Source: PLA2 sp036273915 (GTDB lineage Bacteria; Planctomycetota; PLA2). From it: a stretch of DNA of 20,268 bases. This document shows positions 7,109 through 14,093 of the stretch, piece after piece (positions within the stretch are counted from its first letter, which is position 1; the number at the start of each line of letters is the position of its first letter). A program made the position numbers and the translations under genes. The notes under the pieces were generated by a model. It made no database searches. It was not told the DNA's origin and saw nothing but the letters and a program-made list of their open reading frames with translations. Location of the stretch: the NCBI GenBank assembly GCA_036273915.1, contig DASUGR010000203.1, positions 1-20,268 of the forward strand, written 5' to 3'.

Positions 7109-7114
7109 TAGAAT
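7109..7114 (+). promoter_or_regulatory. -10 element of the TPR/HEAT gene
   Basis: TAGAAT ends 16 nt before the ATG at 7131, leaving a leader of about 10 nt. That leader contains a GCGGAGG Shine-Dalgarno (7117-7123) with a 7-nt spacer. No good -35 box is seen. A 6-bp hairpin (7076-7081/7087-7092) lies just upstream. Confidence 0.5.
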
Positions 7115-7130
7115 CCGCGGAGGCAACGGA

Positions 7131-8243
7131 ATGCAGCGAATCCCTCTCGTCCTGGTGCTCCTTCTCGGGGTCGTCGCCGCGGGCGGCAGCGCGCGCGAGG
7201 AGTACGCCACCCGGGCCGCCGCGGTGAAGGCGGACGACGCCGACGCCCAGTACCGGCTCGCGCTCTGGTGCGCCGAGCAGGGGCTCGATGCCGAGGCCCG
7301 CCTCCACTTCCGCGCCGTCGTCACGATCGAGCCGGACCACCGCGCTGCCCGCCGCGCGCTCGGTTTCGAGCACGTCGCCGGGCGCTGGGTCGCGGGCAAG
7401 GACGCGATGCGCGCCAAGGGGTTCCAGGAGTTCGACGGGCGCTGGGTGACGCCCGAGGAGTACGCGCTCTACGCGAAGGACGAGATCGCCGCGAAGGCGG
7501 AGCGCGCCGCGCGGAAGGCCGCGGACGAGGCGCTGAAGCGCGCGTGGAACGCCGACCCCGCGGTGCGTGCGCGCGCCATGGGCGAGATCGAGCAGCTCGA
7601 CGGCAAGTATCGGCTGCGGCCGCTCTCGATCGCGGCGCGCATCGACCGCAAGGACGTGCGGCTGCGGGCGATCGGCGGGCTCAAGGCGCTGAACGACAAG
7701 GACGCGCTGCCGCCGCTCTACCAGCGCGCGATCTTCGACGGCGACGACGAGGTCCGGAAGGCGGCGGTCGAGGGGATCAAGGCGACGGACGCGGAGGGCA
7801 AGATCGGCCCCTTCGTGAACGCGCTCGGCTCCGCGTTCGCGCCCGTGCGCATCCACGCCGCGGAGGCGCTGGGCACGCTGGGGGACGGGGGCGCGGTCGG
7901 GCCGCTCATCGCGCGCTACATGGTCTCGGGCGGGAGCGGCCAGAGCGTCTACATCTCGCAGGTCAACCAGATCAGCTACGTGCAGGACTTCGACGTCGAG
8001 GTGGCGCAGACCGCGTTCATCGCCGACCCGGTGATCGGCGTCATCCAAGACGGCCTGACGCTCAACTTCCGCGCGCTCTCGCACACGGGGACGTACGACG
8101 TCTACGAGGGCGCGGCCTACGCGGGCGCGCTGAGGAACCTCACCGACAAGGACTTCGGCGACGACGCGAAGGCCTGGGCGGAGTGGTACCGGAACCAGAA
8201 GCGCGAGGAGCGGCGCGAGAAGGCCCAGGCCGCGAAGGAGTAG
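7131..8243 (+). CDS. Exported TPR/HEAT-repeat protein
   Basis: This 370-residue protein starts with a clear signal peptide (MQRIPLVLVLLLGVVAAGGSA). Next come a TPR-like pair (residues about 30-75), two GRWV motifs (HVAGRWV and EFDGRWVTPEEYALY), and a charged helical stretch (residues about 118-145) that may be coiled coil. Several HEAT units follow at about 150-270. A non-HEAT insert (VYISQVNQISYVQDFDVEV) leads into the C-terminal signature NLTDKDFGDDAKAWAEWY and a Lys/Arg/Glu-rich tail. HEAT and TPR arrays mediate protein-protein contacts; no catalytic motif is visible and no function is assigned. ATG 7131 is supported by the Shine-Dalgarno and by the signal peptide. It is divergent from the peptidase/HEAT gene and probably related in role. 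Confidence 0.85.
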   Translation: MQRIPLVLVLLLGVVAAGGSAREEYATRAAAVKADDADAQYRLALWCAEQGLDAEARLHFRAVVTIEPDHRAARRALGFEHVAGRWVAGKDAMRAKGFQEFDGRWVTPEEYALYAKDEIAAKAERAARKAADEALKRAWNADPAVRARAMGEIEQLDGKYRLRPLSIAARIDRKDVRLRAIGGLKALNDKDALPPLYQRAIFDGDDEVRKAAVEGIKATDAEGKIGPFVNALGSAFAPVRIHAAEALGTLGDGGAVGPLIARYMVSGGSGQSVYISQVNQISYVQDFDVEVAQTAFIADPVIGVIQDGLTLNFRALSHTGTYDVYEGAAYAGALRNLTDKDFGDDAKAWAEWYRNQKREERREKAQAAKE

Positions 8244-8274
8244 GAGTAGCCCCTACCGGCGCACGCGGGCCGCG

Positions 8275-8300
8275 GCTTGCGGACCCAAGAGTCCGCAGGC
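8275..8300. terminator. Hairpin between convergent genes, possible bidirectional terminator
   Basis: GCTTGCGGAC (8275-8284) pairs with GTCCGCAGGC (8291-8300), a 10-bp stem with one G-T pair and a 6-nt loop. It lies between the stop of the TPR/HEAT gene (8243) and the stop of ppsR (8353). No T-run follows on either strand, so it is not a classical intrinsic terminator. Confidence 0.4.
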
Positions 8301-8352
8301 TGGCGCCGTAAGTGGCTGTCTCACAATGCTTTGCGACGATCCGACCGTGTAC

Positions 8353-9186
8353 TCAGTACAGGGGGGAGCCGAAGCGGGCGGTGTAGTGGGAGAGGATCTC
8401 GGTGGCCGTCTCCTCGATCGCGCGGTTCGTCACGTCGATCGTCGTCCAGCCCGCGTGCGCCCGCACCATGTCGCGCGCCCAACTGAGCTCGCGCTGGATG
8501 TGCGGCAGGTCCGCATACCCCGTCGAGCCCTCGACGCCCATCGCCTGGAGCCGCGTGCGGCGGATCTCGAAGAGCGCTCGCGGCGTGATCTGGAGCGCGA
8601 ACACGCGCTGCGGGTCCACCTGGTCGATCTCCGCCGGCGGCTTCACCTCGAGCACCAGCGGCAGGTTCGCCGCCTTGTACCCCTTCTGTGCGAGGTGCGC
8701 GCACACCGGCGTCTTCGACGTCCGGCTCACGCCCACGACCACGATGTCCGCGAGCGCGAAGTTCCTCGGCATCTGGCCGTCGTCGTTCTTCACCGTGAAC
8801 TCGAGCGCCTCGATCCGGCGGAAGTAGTCCGCGTCGAGCCGGTGCAGCAGCCCCGGCTGGCTCACCGGCGTCTCGCGGAGCCACGTCCCGATGCGTGACA
8901 TCAAGGGGCCCATGAGGTCGACCGCCTGCACGCCATATTGCGCGGCGCGGTTGAGCACCGTCACGCGCTGGTCCGCGTTCACGAGCGTGTAGACGACGAG
9001 CGCGCCCTCGCCCGCCGCGCGGTCGATCGTCTCCGTGAGCGCTCCCGGGTCGCGCATGTTCGAGAGGATCCGCAGCCGCACCTGCTCGTGCCGGAACTGG
9101 AGCAGCGCCGCCTGGACCACCTTCGCGCCCGTCTCGCCCGTCGAGTCGGAGATCACGTAGATCGAGCGACGCTCGTCGTTGCTCAA
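8353..9186 (-). CDS. ppsR: PEP synthase / PPDK regulatory kinase-phosphorylase (DUF299)
   Basis: This 277-residue protein matches the PPSR/PDRP family in length and motifs. The family reversibly inactivates phosphoenolpyruvate synthase or pyruvate phosphate dikinase by ADP-dependent phosphorylation and Pi-dependent dephosphorylation of a threonine. The opening IYVISDSTGETG (residues 9-20) and the P-loop GVSRTSKTP (152-160) are family signatures. I chose TTG 9186 because it overlaps the moaE stop as TTGA, has GGGAGG 4 nt upstream, and gives the expected length. It is the last gene of the operon. Which target enzyme it controls cannot be read from this window. A 13-nt perfect inverted repeat (8348-8360) covers its stop codon. 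Confidence 0.92.
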   Translation of the reverse strand: MSNDERRSIYVISDSTGETGAKVVQAALLQFRHEQVRLRILSNMRDPGALTETIDRAAGEGALVVYTLVNADQRVTVLNRAAQYGVQAVDLMGPLMSRIGTWLRETPVSQPGLLHRLDADYFRRIEALEFTVKNDDGQMPRNFALADIVVVGVSRTSKTPVCAHLAQKGYKAANLPLVLEVKPPAEIDQVDPQRVFALQITPRALFEIRRTRLQAMGVEGSTGYADLPHIQRELSWARDMVRAHAGWTTIDVTNRAIEETATEILSHYTARFGSPLY

Positions 9187-9623
9187 CTTCCCTCCCGCCA
9201 GAGGTGCCCGTCGGGATACACCTCCTTCTTCCAGATCGGGACGTCCTTCTTCAGCCGCTCGATCGCGAGCGCGCACGCCTCGAGCGCGTGCACCCGCCGC
9301 GGCGACGAAACGGCGATCACGACGCTCACGCCGCCGACCTCCACGCGCCCGCGACGGTGGCGGATCGCGACGTGCCACGCGCCCTTCTCGCGGAGCGCCG
9401 CCGCGAGACGTGCGAACTGCTTCCGCGCCATCGACTCGAGGACCTCGTACTCGAGGTGGAGCACGCGCCTGCCCCCGTTCTCGCCGCGCACGGTGCCGAG
9501 GAACGTGGCGACGGCGCCGCAGCGCGGGTCGCGCACGGCCTCGGCGCAGGCGGAGGGATCGATCTCCGTGTCGACGATCGCGAAATCGTCGCGGAAGCGG
9601 GGGGGCTCCGGGGGCCGCGTCAC
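9183..9623 (-). CDS. moaE: Molybdopterin synthase catalytic subunit MoaE
   Basis: This 146-residue protein is the large subunit of molybdopterin synthase, which converts cyclic pyranopterin monophosphate to molybdopterin using sulfur carried by MoaD. Family features are GAVATFLGTVRG (36-47), AIRHRRGRVEVGG (86-98), and the catalytic lysine region LKKDVPIWKKE, where K125 and K132 align with the E. coli K119 and K126. The HR pair before ALEA is RR followed by VH, a mild variation. GTG 9623 overlaps the ispG stop as GTGA, implying translational coupling; there is no good Shine-Dalgarno. The first codons (Pro-Pro-Glu-Pro-Pro-Arg) come from G-rich element copy D. MoaE is separated from MoaD by ispG, an unusual order. 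Confidence 0.93.
   Translation of the reverse strand: MTRPPEPPRFRDDFAIVDTEIDPSACAEAVRDPRCGAVATFLGTVRGENGGRRVLHLEYEVLESMARKQFARLAAALREKGAWHVAIRHRRGRVEVGGVSVVIAVSSPRRVHALEACALAIERLKKDVPIWKKEVYPDGHLWREGS
9599..9616 (+). repeat. G-rich element, copy D
   Basis: Plus-strand GGGGGGGCTCCGGGGGCC. It lies at the 5' end of moaE, on the template strand, encoding PPEPPR. It forms an inverted pair with copy E across the ispG/moaE junction. Confidence 0.65.
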
Positions 9624-10831
9624 TTCTTCGGCCCCCAACGCCCCCTCACATAGTCCTCGACGAGCGCCACGAACTCCTCGGCGATCCTCGGCCCCTCGAG
9701 AAGGACCTTCCGCTCCCCGTCGACGAAGACCGGCGCCTTTGGCTCCTCGCCGCTGCCGGGCAGCGAGATGCCGATGTCGGCGGCGCGCGACTCGCCCGGC
9801 CCGTTCACGACGCAGCCCATCACCGCGACCTTCAGCTGCTCGGAGCCGGGGTAGCGCGCGCGCCACTCGGCGCGGGTGCGCTCGAGGTGCGTCTGGATCC
9901 GCTCCGCGAGCTCGCGGAAGTAGGTCGACGTCGTGCGGCCGCAGCCGGGGCACGCGGTCACCGACGGGCGGAACGAACGCAGCCCGAGCGCCTGCAGCAG
10001 CTCCTCACAGAGGCGCACCTCGCGCGTGCGGTCGCCGTTCACCTCGGGCGTGAGGCTCGCGCGGATCGTGTCGCCGATCCCCTCCGCGAGGAGGATCGAG
10101 AGAGCGGCGGCGGTCGCCACCTCGCCCTTGATGCCCATGCCCGCCTCGGTGAGGCCGAGATGGAGCGGCAGGTCGGAGCGGCGCCCGAGCTCCCGATAGA
10201 CCGCGACCATCTGCGGCAGCCGCGAGACCTTGCACGAGATCACGATCCGGTCGGCGGGGAGCCCGAGCGCCTGCGCCGCCTCCGCGCTCTCGAGCGCGCT
10301 CTCGACGAGCGCCTCGTTCTCGACCTCCTCGGCGGAACGCGGCTCCTTGCGCCTCGCGTTCAAGTCCATCTTCCGCGCGAGCACCTCGGGGTCGAGGCTG
10401 CCGGCGTTGACGCCGATGCGCACCGGCTTGCCGAGGTCCCTCGCGATCTCGATGAAGGTCGTGAAGTTCTCGTCGCGCCGCGCGCCCCGGCCCACGTTGC
10501 CCGGGTTGATCCGGAACTTCGCGAGCGCCTGGGCGCACGCGGGGAAGCCCTTGAGCAGGCGGTGGCCGATGAAGTGGAAGTCGCCGACGAGCGGGATGCC
10601 GGGGAGCCGCGCCGCGACCTCCGGCACCGCCCTCGCGGCCGCCTCGTGGTTGACCGTGATCCGGACGATCTCGCTCCCGGCGTCCGCGAGCGCTCGCGCC
10701 TGCGCGACCGTCGCCGCGACGTCGGCGGTGTCGGTGTCCGTCATCGACTGGACGACGACCGGGTTCCCCCCGCCGATGAGCACGTGGCCCACGCGGACCA
10801 CCTTCGACGGGCGGCGCGCCGCGATCCCCAC
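9620..10831 (-). CDS. ispG: 4-hydroxy-3-methylbut-2-enyl diphosphate synthase (IspG/GcpE)
   Basis: This 403-residue enzyme of the MEP isoprenoid pathway reductively opens methylerythritol cyclodiphosphate to HMBPP using a [4Fe-4S] cluster. The N-terminal TIM-barrel opens with VVRVGHVLIGGGNPVVVQSM. The cluster motif is CPGC (C294, C297) with GCVVNGPGE (C340, E347), so all three cysteines and the glutamate ligand are present. GTG 10831 was chosen because GGGAGG at 10843-10838 lies 6 nt upstream and moaD stops 2 nt before it. The product feeds polyprenyl synthesis, including the menaquinone side chain, which fits its place after mqnC and mqnE. The C-terminal tail RGRWGPKK derives from G-rich element copy E. 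Confidence 0.95.
   Translation of the reverse strand: MGIAARRPSKVVRVGHVLIGGGNPVVVQSMTDTDTADVAATVAQARALADAGSEIVRITVNHEAAARAVPEVAARLPGIPLVGDFHFIGHRLLKGFPACAQALAKFRINPGNVGRGARRDENFTTFIEIARDLGKPVRIGVNAGSLDPEVLARKMDLNARRKEPRSAEEVENEALVESALESAEAAQALGLPADRIVISCKVSRLPQMVAVYRELGRRSDLPLHLGLTEAGMGIKGEVATAAALSILLAEGIGDTIRASLTPEVNGDRTREVRLCEELLQALGLRSFRPSVTACPGCGRTTSTYFRELAERIQTHLERTRAEWRARYPGSEQLKVAVMGCVVNGPGESRAADIGISLPGSGEEPKAPVFVDGERKVLLEGPRIAEEFVALVEDYVRGRWGPKK
9630..9647 (-). repeat. G-rich element, copy E
   Basis: Minus-strand GAGGGGGCGTTGGGGGCC at the very end of ispG, encoding its last residues RGRWGP before KK. Together with copy D it can form a hairpin: inner 8-bp stem 9610-9617/9629-9636, outer 6-bp stem 9601-9606/9640-9645, and a 3x3 internal loop. 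Confidence 0.65.
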
Positions 10832-10833
10832 GG

Positions 10834-11070
10834 CTAACCTCCCGAGACGGGCGGGATGACGTCGACGACCGCGCCCGACGGGACCGCCGCGTCGTCGCCG
10901 ACGAACTCGTCGTTCACGGCGAAGCGGCAGGAGGCGAGCTGTCCCGCGATCGCGGGGCACGCCGCGGCGACCGCCGCGCGCACGGCGGCGATCGTCCTCC
11001 CGTCCACCTCGAGGCGCGCCTTCCCCGCGCGCTCCCTCACGCCCGCGTAGAGGCGCACCGCGACGGTCAC
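10834..11070 (-). CDS. moaD: Molybdopterin synthase sulfur carrier subunit MoaD (MoaD/ThiS family)
   Basis: This 78-residue ubiquitin-fold protein ends in PPVSGG, the terminal Gly-Gly that is adenylated and thiocarboxylated to carry sulfur. It opens VTVAVRLYAGVRERAG, typical of MoaD, and has the family's SGAVVDVIPPVSGG ending. GTG 11070 overlaps the mqnE stop as GTGA; the nearest purine-rich stretch is about 19 nt upstream, so coupling is likely the main route of initiation. moaE two genes downstream makes MoaD a better call than ThiS. G-rich element copy F lies just upstream of the start. Confidence 0.88.
   Translation of the reverse strand: MTVAVRLYAGVRERAGKARLEVDGRTIAAVRAAVAAACPAIAGQLASCRFAVNDEFVGDDAAVPSGAVVDVIPPVSGG
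10838..10843 (-). promoter_or_regulatory. Shine-Dalgarno that decides the ispG start
   Basis: GGGAGG inside the last codons of moaD, 6 nt before GTG 10831. ispG and ppsR are the operon genes with a clear Shine-Dalgarno at good spacing; the other internal starts rely on GTGA overlaps. Confidence 0.7.
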
Positions 11071-12221
11071 GGGCGGTTCCCCCGGGCCCCCTCCGATTCC
11101 GTTCCCACGGGGTTGTAGAACGCGTCGCGCTCGACCGGCTCGCGGCCCGCCTCGCGGATGACCTCCCTGAGCCGCTCCTCGGTGAGCCCCTCGGGCGTCT
11201 CCGCGCCGGCCATGTGGTAGATGCGTTCCCACGTGACCGTGCCGTCGATGTCGTTCGCGCCCCACGCGAGCGCCAGCTGCGCGACCTTCACGCCGAGCAT
11301 GATCCAGTAGGCCTTGATGTGCGGCACGTTGTCGAGGAGCAGCCGGCCGGCCGCGACGTTCCGGAGCGCGTCGAGGCCGCTCGGCGCGCCCAGCTTCGCG
11401 AGCCGGTTGAAGTCGGGGTGGTAGGCGAGCGGGATGTAGCTCTTGAGCCCGCCCGTCCTGTCCTGCAGGTCGCGCAGGCGCAGGATGTGGTCGACGCGCT
11501 CCTCGGCCGTCTCGATGTGGCCGTAGAGCATGGTCGCGTTGGTGGGGAGGCCGAGCGCGTGCGCGGTCTCGTGCACCTCGAACCAGCGGTCCGCGTCCGC
11601 CTTGTCGCGGCAGACCTTGTAGCGCACGCGGTCGGCGAACACCTCGGCGCCGCCGCCGGGCACCATGTCGAGCCCCGCGGCCTTGAGCTCGGTGAGCACG
11701 TCGCGGAGCGGCTTCCCGGTGAGCTCCGCGAGGTAGGCGATCTCGATCGCGGTGAACGCCTTGATCGCCACGTCGGGGTGCTCGCGCTTGAGCGCGCGCA
11801 GCATGTCCGTGTAGTAGGCGAACGGGAGCGTCGGGTGGACGCCGCCGACGATGTGGAACTCCTTCAGTCCCTTATTTTTGTACGGTGCGACGTGCTCGAG
11901 CACCTGGTCGACCGACCAGAGCCACGCCCCCTCCTCGCCCTCCTTCCGGTAGAAGGAGCAGAACATGCAGTCGTACCTGCAGACGTTCGTGTAGTTGATG
12001 TGGCGGTTCTTCAGGTAGTACGCGACGTTGCCGTGGAGCCGCTCGCGGACCGCGTTGGCGGCCCAGCCGAGCGCGTTCACGTCGTCCGAGGTGAAGAGGC
12101 GGACGCCGTCCTCGAAGGTGAGCCGCTCGCCCGCGAGCGCCTTCTCGACCTGCGGGAGGAGGTCGCTCCCGCGGAAGACCGACGGGACCGGAAGACGGGG
12201 GGGTGCGGGGACCGCCCTCAC
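11067..12221 (-). CDS. mqnE: Aminofutalosine synthase MqnE (radical SAM)
   Basis: This 384-residue radical SAM enzyme joins 3-[(1-carboxyvinyl)oxy]benzoate to the SAM adenosine to give aminofutalosine, an early step of the futalosine route to menaquinone. The cluster motif CRYDCMFC is at C81, C85 and C88. It is followed by FHIVGGVHPTLPF, NATMLYGH and WGANDIDGT, all typical of MqnE rather than MqnC or CofH. GTG 12221 overlaps the mqnC stop as GTGA. The N-terminus MRAVPAPPRLPVPSVF is Pro-rich because it contains G-rich element copy G, and the C-terminus (ESEGARGNRP) contains copy F. The conserved domain probably begins near residue 15. Confidence 0.93.
   Translation of the reverse strand: MRAVPAPPRLPVPSVFRGSDLLPQVEKALAGERLTFEDGVRLFTSDDVNALGWAANAVRERLHGNVAYYLKNRHINYTNVCRYDCMFCSFYRKEGEEGAWLWSVDQVLEHVAPYKNKGLKEFHIVGGVHPTLPFAYYTDMLRALKREHPDVAIKAFTAIEIAYLAELTGKPLRDVLTELKAAGLDMVPGGGAEVFADRVRYKVCRDKADADRWFEVHETAHALGLPTNATMLYGHIETAEERVDHILRLRDLQDRTGGLKSYIPLAYHPDFNRLAKLGAPSGLDALRNVAAGRLLLDNVPHIKAYWIMLGVKVAQLALAWGANDIDGTVTWERIYHMAGAETPEGLTEERLREVIREAGREPVERDAFYNPVGTESEGARGNRP
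11079..11094 (-). repeat. G-rich element, copy F
   Basis: Minus-strand GGAGGGGGCCCGGGGG, a shorter variant. It covers the last codons of mqnE and lies 8-24 nt before the moaD GTG. Confidence 0.5.
12197..12214 (+). repeat. G-rich element, copy G
   Basis: Plus-strand GGGGGGGTGCGGGGACCG within the first codons of mqnE, template strand, encoding Pro-Ala-Pro-Pro. Confidence 0.5.
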
Positions 12222-13288
12222 GAGAGCACCGCCTCGTAGTAGACGTTCCGGCGGCGCGGCTCGAAGCCGCACATCCGGATCGACCGCTCGATGCCCTTGC
12301 CGTCGAGCGCGTAGGTCGTGCCCGCGGCGGAGACGACGTTCTCCTCGAGCATCGTCGAGCCCATGTCGTTGACGCCGCAGCGGAGCGAGATCTCGGCGAC
12401 GCGCGCACCCTGCGTGACCCACGACGCCTGGAGGTTCTCGATGTTGTCCAGATAGAGGCGCGAGACCGCGGCGGTGCGCAGGTACTGGTGGCTCTCGAGC
12501 TTGCTGTACCGCCACATCGCGGTGTTCTCGGGCTGGAACGTCCAGAGGATGAAGGCGGTGAATCCCTGCGTCTCGTCCTGCAGCTGCCGGACGCGCTCCA
12601 TGTGCTCGACCCGCTCCGCGAGCGTCTCCGCGTGGCCGAACATCATGGTCGCGGTCGAGCGCATGCCGACCCTGTGCGCGGCGCGGTGGACGTCGATCCA
12701 GGCGTCGGTCGTGGTCTTCAGCGGCGCGATGATCCGGCGCACGCGGTCGACGAGCATCTCGCCGCCGGCGCCGGGGACCGTGCCGAGGCCCGCCTCGCGG
12801 AGCCGCCGGATGACCGTCTCGACCGGCAGCTCCTCGACCCGCGCGATGTGCTCGATCTCGGGGGCCGAGAAGCCGTGGACGTTGACCGGGTAGCGCTCCT
12901 TGACGTACCGGAGCATCTCCTCGTACCAGGCCAGGCGAAGGTCGGGGTGGTGGCCGCCCTGGAGGAGGATCTGGATGCCGCCCACCTCGAGCAGCTCCTC
13001 GATCTTTCGCCCGATCTGCTCGTGCGAAAGGACGTACACCTCCTTGTCGCCCGGCGCCCGGTAGAAGGCGCAGAAGCGGCAGTAGGTGACGCAGGCGTTC
13101 GTGTAGTTGATGTTTCTCTCGACGATGTAGGTGACGACGGGCTCCGGGTGGAGGCGCATCCGCCGCGCGTGGGCGAGCGCTCCGAGCACGTGCGTGTCGC
13201 CCTCCGTGAGGAGCGCCACCCCTTCGTCGTAGTCGAGCCGTTCATGCGCTGCGGCCTTCTCGTAGGCCCGGTCGAGCAGCTTTGTCAT
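12218..13288 (-). CDS. mqnC: Cyclic dehypoxanthinylfutalosine synthase MqnC (radical SAM)
   Basis: This 356-residue radical SAM enzyme cyclises dehypoxanthinylfutalosine to the spiro compound that precedes dihydroxynaphthoate in futalosine-type menaquinone synthesis. The cluster motif CVTYCRFC is at C66, C70 and C73. Other family motifs include LLQGGHHPDLRL, GFSAPEIEHIA and GVNDMGSTMLEENVVSAAG. ATG 13288 begins MTKLLDRAYEKA; upstream codons are low complexity. A TAGGCT hexamer lies 10 nt before the ATG and no Shine-Dalgarno is seen, so the first gene of the operon probably has almost no leader. Companion genes mqnA, mqnB and mqnD are not in this window. Confidence 0.94.
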   Translation of the reverse strand: MTKLLDRAYEKAAAHERLDYDEGVALLTEGDTHVLGALAHARRMRLHPEPVVTYIVERNINYTNACVTYCRFCAFYRAPGDKEVYVLSHEQIGRKIEELLEVGGIQILLQGGHHPDLRLAWYEEMLRYVKERYPVNVHGFSAPEIEHIARVEELPVETVIRRLREAGLGTVPGAGGEMLVDRVRRIIAPLKTTTDAWIDVHRAAHRVGMRSTATMMFGHAETLAERVEHMERVRQLQDETQGFTAFILWTFQPENTAMWRYSKLESHQYLRTAAVSRLYLDNIENLQASWVTQGARVAEISLRCGVNDMGSTMLEENVVSAAGTTYALDGKGIERSIRMCGFEPRRRNVYYEAVLS

Positions 13289-13298
13289 CGGGGGATAG

Positions 13299-13304
13299 AG
13301 CCTA
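13299..13304 (-). promoter_or_regulatory. -10 element of the mqnC-ppsR operon
   Basis: TAGGCT on the minus strand, ending 10 nt before the ATG at 13288. It predicts a leader of only a few bases. No -35 box is evident. The rest of the spacer up to 13434 holds GC-rich sequence with no gene. Confidence 0.4.
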
Positions 13305-13434
13305 TCACGCGGCCCCAATGGCCCCGGGGCACGCTCCGTGTCGCCGCCCGTCGCCGGCCCGGGAGCCGGCTGGGCCCGCGCGCGTAGGGAGCCCGTCACG
13401 GCGCCGGGGACCGACCGGAGCGGCGGGGCTCCTC

Positions 13435-13449
13435 GGTGTCATTGACACC
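13435..13449. promoter_or_regulatory. Candidate operator of the toxin-antitoxin promoter
   Basis: GGTGTCATTGACACC is a perfect inverted repeat with 7-bp arms and a 1-nt centre, covering the -35 box. A second palindrome, CACCATGGTG (13446-13455), overlaps its right arm, so GGTG/CACC half-sites repeat three times. Ribbon-helix-helix antitoxins typically autorepress at such short tandem half-sites. Confidence 0.55.
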
Positions 13450-13470
13450 ATGGTGCAAACATGCGATGCT
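13442..13470 (+). promoter_or_regulatory. Promoter of the toxin-antitoxin pair
   Basis: Perfect -35 TTGACA (13442-13447), a 17-nt spacer, and -10 GATGCT (13465-13470). The -10 ends 7 nt before the ATG at 13478, with no Shine-Dalgarno, so the antitoxin message is predicted to be leaderless. Confidence 0.6.
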
Positions 13471-13477
13471 GGACGGC

Positions 13478-13726
13478 ATGGCCCGCCCGATGTCCCCCTC
13501 CCCCAAGCGCCCGCGCGTCAGCATCGACGTCACCGCGGAGTTGCGCCGGCGGCTGCGGTTTGCGGCCGCGAAACGGGACATGACGCTCCGGCAATACGTG
13601 CTCGACGCCGTCGAAGAGCGCCTTGAGGAGGACTTGGGAGAGCCGGAGGCTCTCTCGGCGAAGACCGATCCCGTGCTCGCGGCCCTCTGGCGGAACCGGC
13701 GGGACGCGAAGTATGACGACGTGTAG
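13478..13726 (+). CDS. Ribbon-helix-helix antitoxin (MazE/CopG-like)
   Basis: This 82-residue protein has a ribbon-helix-helix DNA-binding region: strand PRVSIDVT (about 11-18), helix ELRRRLRFAAAKRD, then TLRQYVLDAVEERLEED. The C-terminal tail DPVLAALWRNRRDAKYDDV is probably the toxin-binding segment. It overlaps the MazF-like toxin gene by 14 nt, the usual antitoxin-first order. ATG 13478 was preferred over upstream in-frame codons because they lie within or before the -10 hexamer. It probably represses its own promoter through the palindromes over the -35 box. The family is assigned from the fold pattern and its partner. Confidence 0.8.
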   Translation: MARPMSPSPKRPRVSIDVTAELRRRLRFAAAKRDMTLRQYVLDAVEERLEEDLGEPEALSAKTDPVLAALWRNRRDAKYDDV

Positions 13727-14051
13727 GCGGGGCGACGTCGTCCTCGTCGGCTTCGTGTTCTCGGACGAGTCGGGCGTGAAGCTCCGCCCCGCCTTGGTCG
13801 TCAGCTCCGACGCCTACCACCGATCCCGCCAGGAGGCGGTCGTGGCGGCCATCACGAGCAGCGTCCGTCGCCCGCTCGTCGGCGACCACCGCGTCCTTCG
13901 TTGGAAGGAGGCGGGCCTCTTGTTCCCGTCCGTGGTCACGGGCATCGTCCGGACGATCAAGCAGTCGATGATTCGCCGGCGCCTCGGTTCCCTCCTCGCC
14001 GGCGACGCCAAGGCGGTGGACGCGGCCCTGCGTCGCGCGCTCGATCTCTGA
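13713..14051 (+). CDS. MazF/PemK-family mRNA interferase toxin
   Basis: This 112-residue protein shows the MazF/PemK pattern: RGDVVLVGFVFSDESGVKLRPALVVSSDAY at the start, VVAAITSSV in the middle, then FPSVVTGIVRTIKQSMIRRRLGSL. The arginine in LRPALVV and the threonine in AAITSS match the positions of the catalytic Arg and Thr/Ser of family ribonucleases. Known members cleave single-stranded RNA at short sequences; the specificity here cannot be predicted. ATG 13713 lies inside the end of the antitoxin gene, so expression is translationally coupled to it. No frameshift or missing residue suggests decay, so the pair looks intact. Confidence 0.87.
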   Translation: MTTCRRGDVVLVGFVFSDESGVKLRPALVVSSDAYHRSRQEAVVAAITSSVRRPLVGDHRVLRWKEAGLLFPSVVTGIVRTIKQSMIRRRLGSLLAGDAKAVDAALRRALDL

Positions 14052-14077
14052 CGGCCCGCAGGGGTTTCGCGGCCGGA

Positions 14078-14083
14078 TACAGT
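14078..14083 (+). promoter_or_regulatory. -10 element of the metallo-hydrolase gene
   Basis: TACAGT ends 10 nt before the ATG at 14094. No Shine-Dalgarno is present in between. A nearly leaderless start is predicted, though read-through from the toxin gene (stop 14051) is also possible. Confidence 0.4.
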
Positions 14084-14093
14084 ATCGCGGCGC

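Noticed and set aside
8348..8360. TGTACTCAGTACA inverted repeat over the ppsR stop
   Set aside because: Six-bp arms are too short to call a terminator or site without a T-run or conservation.
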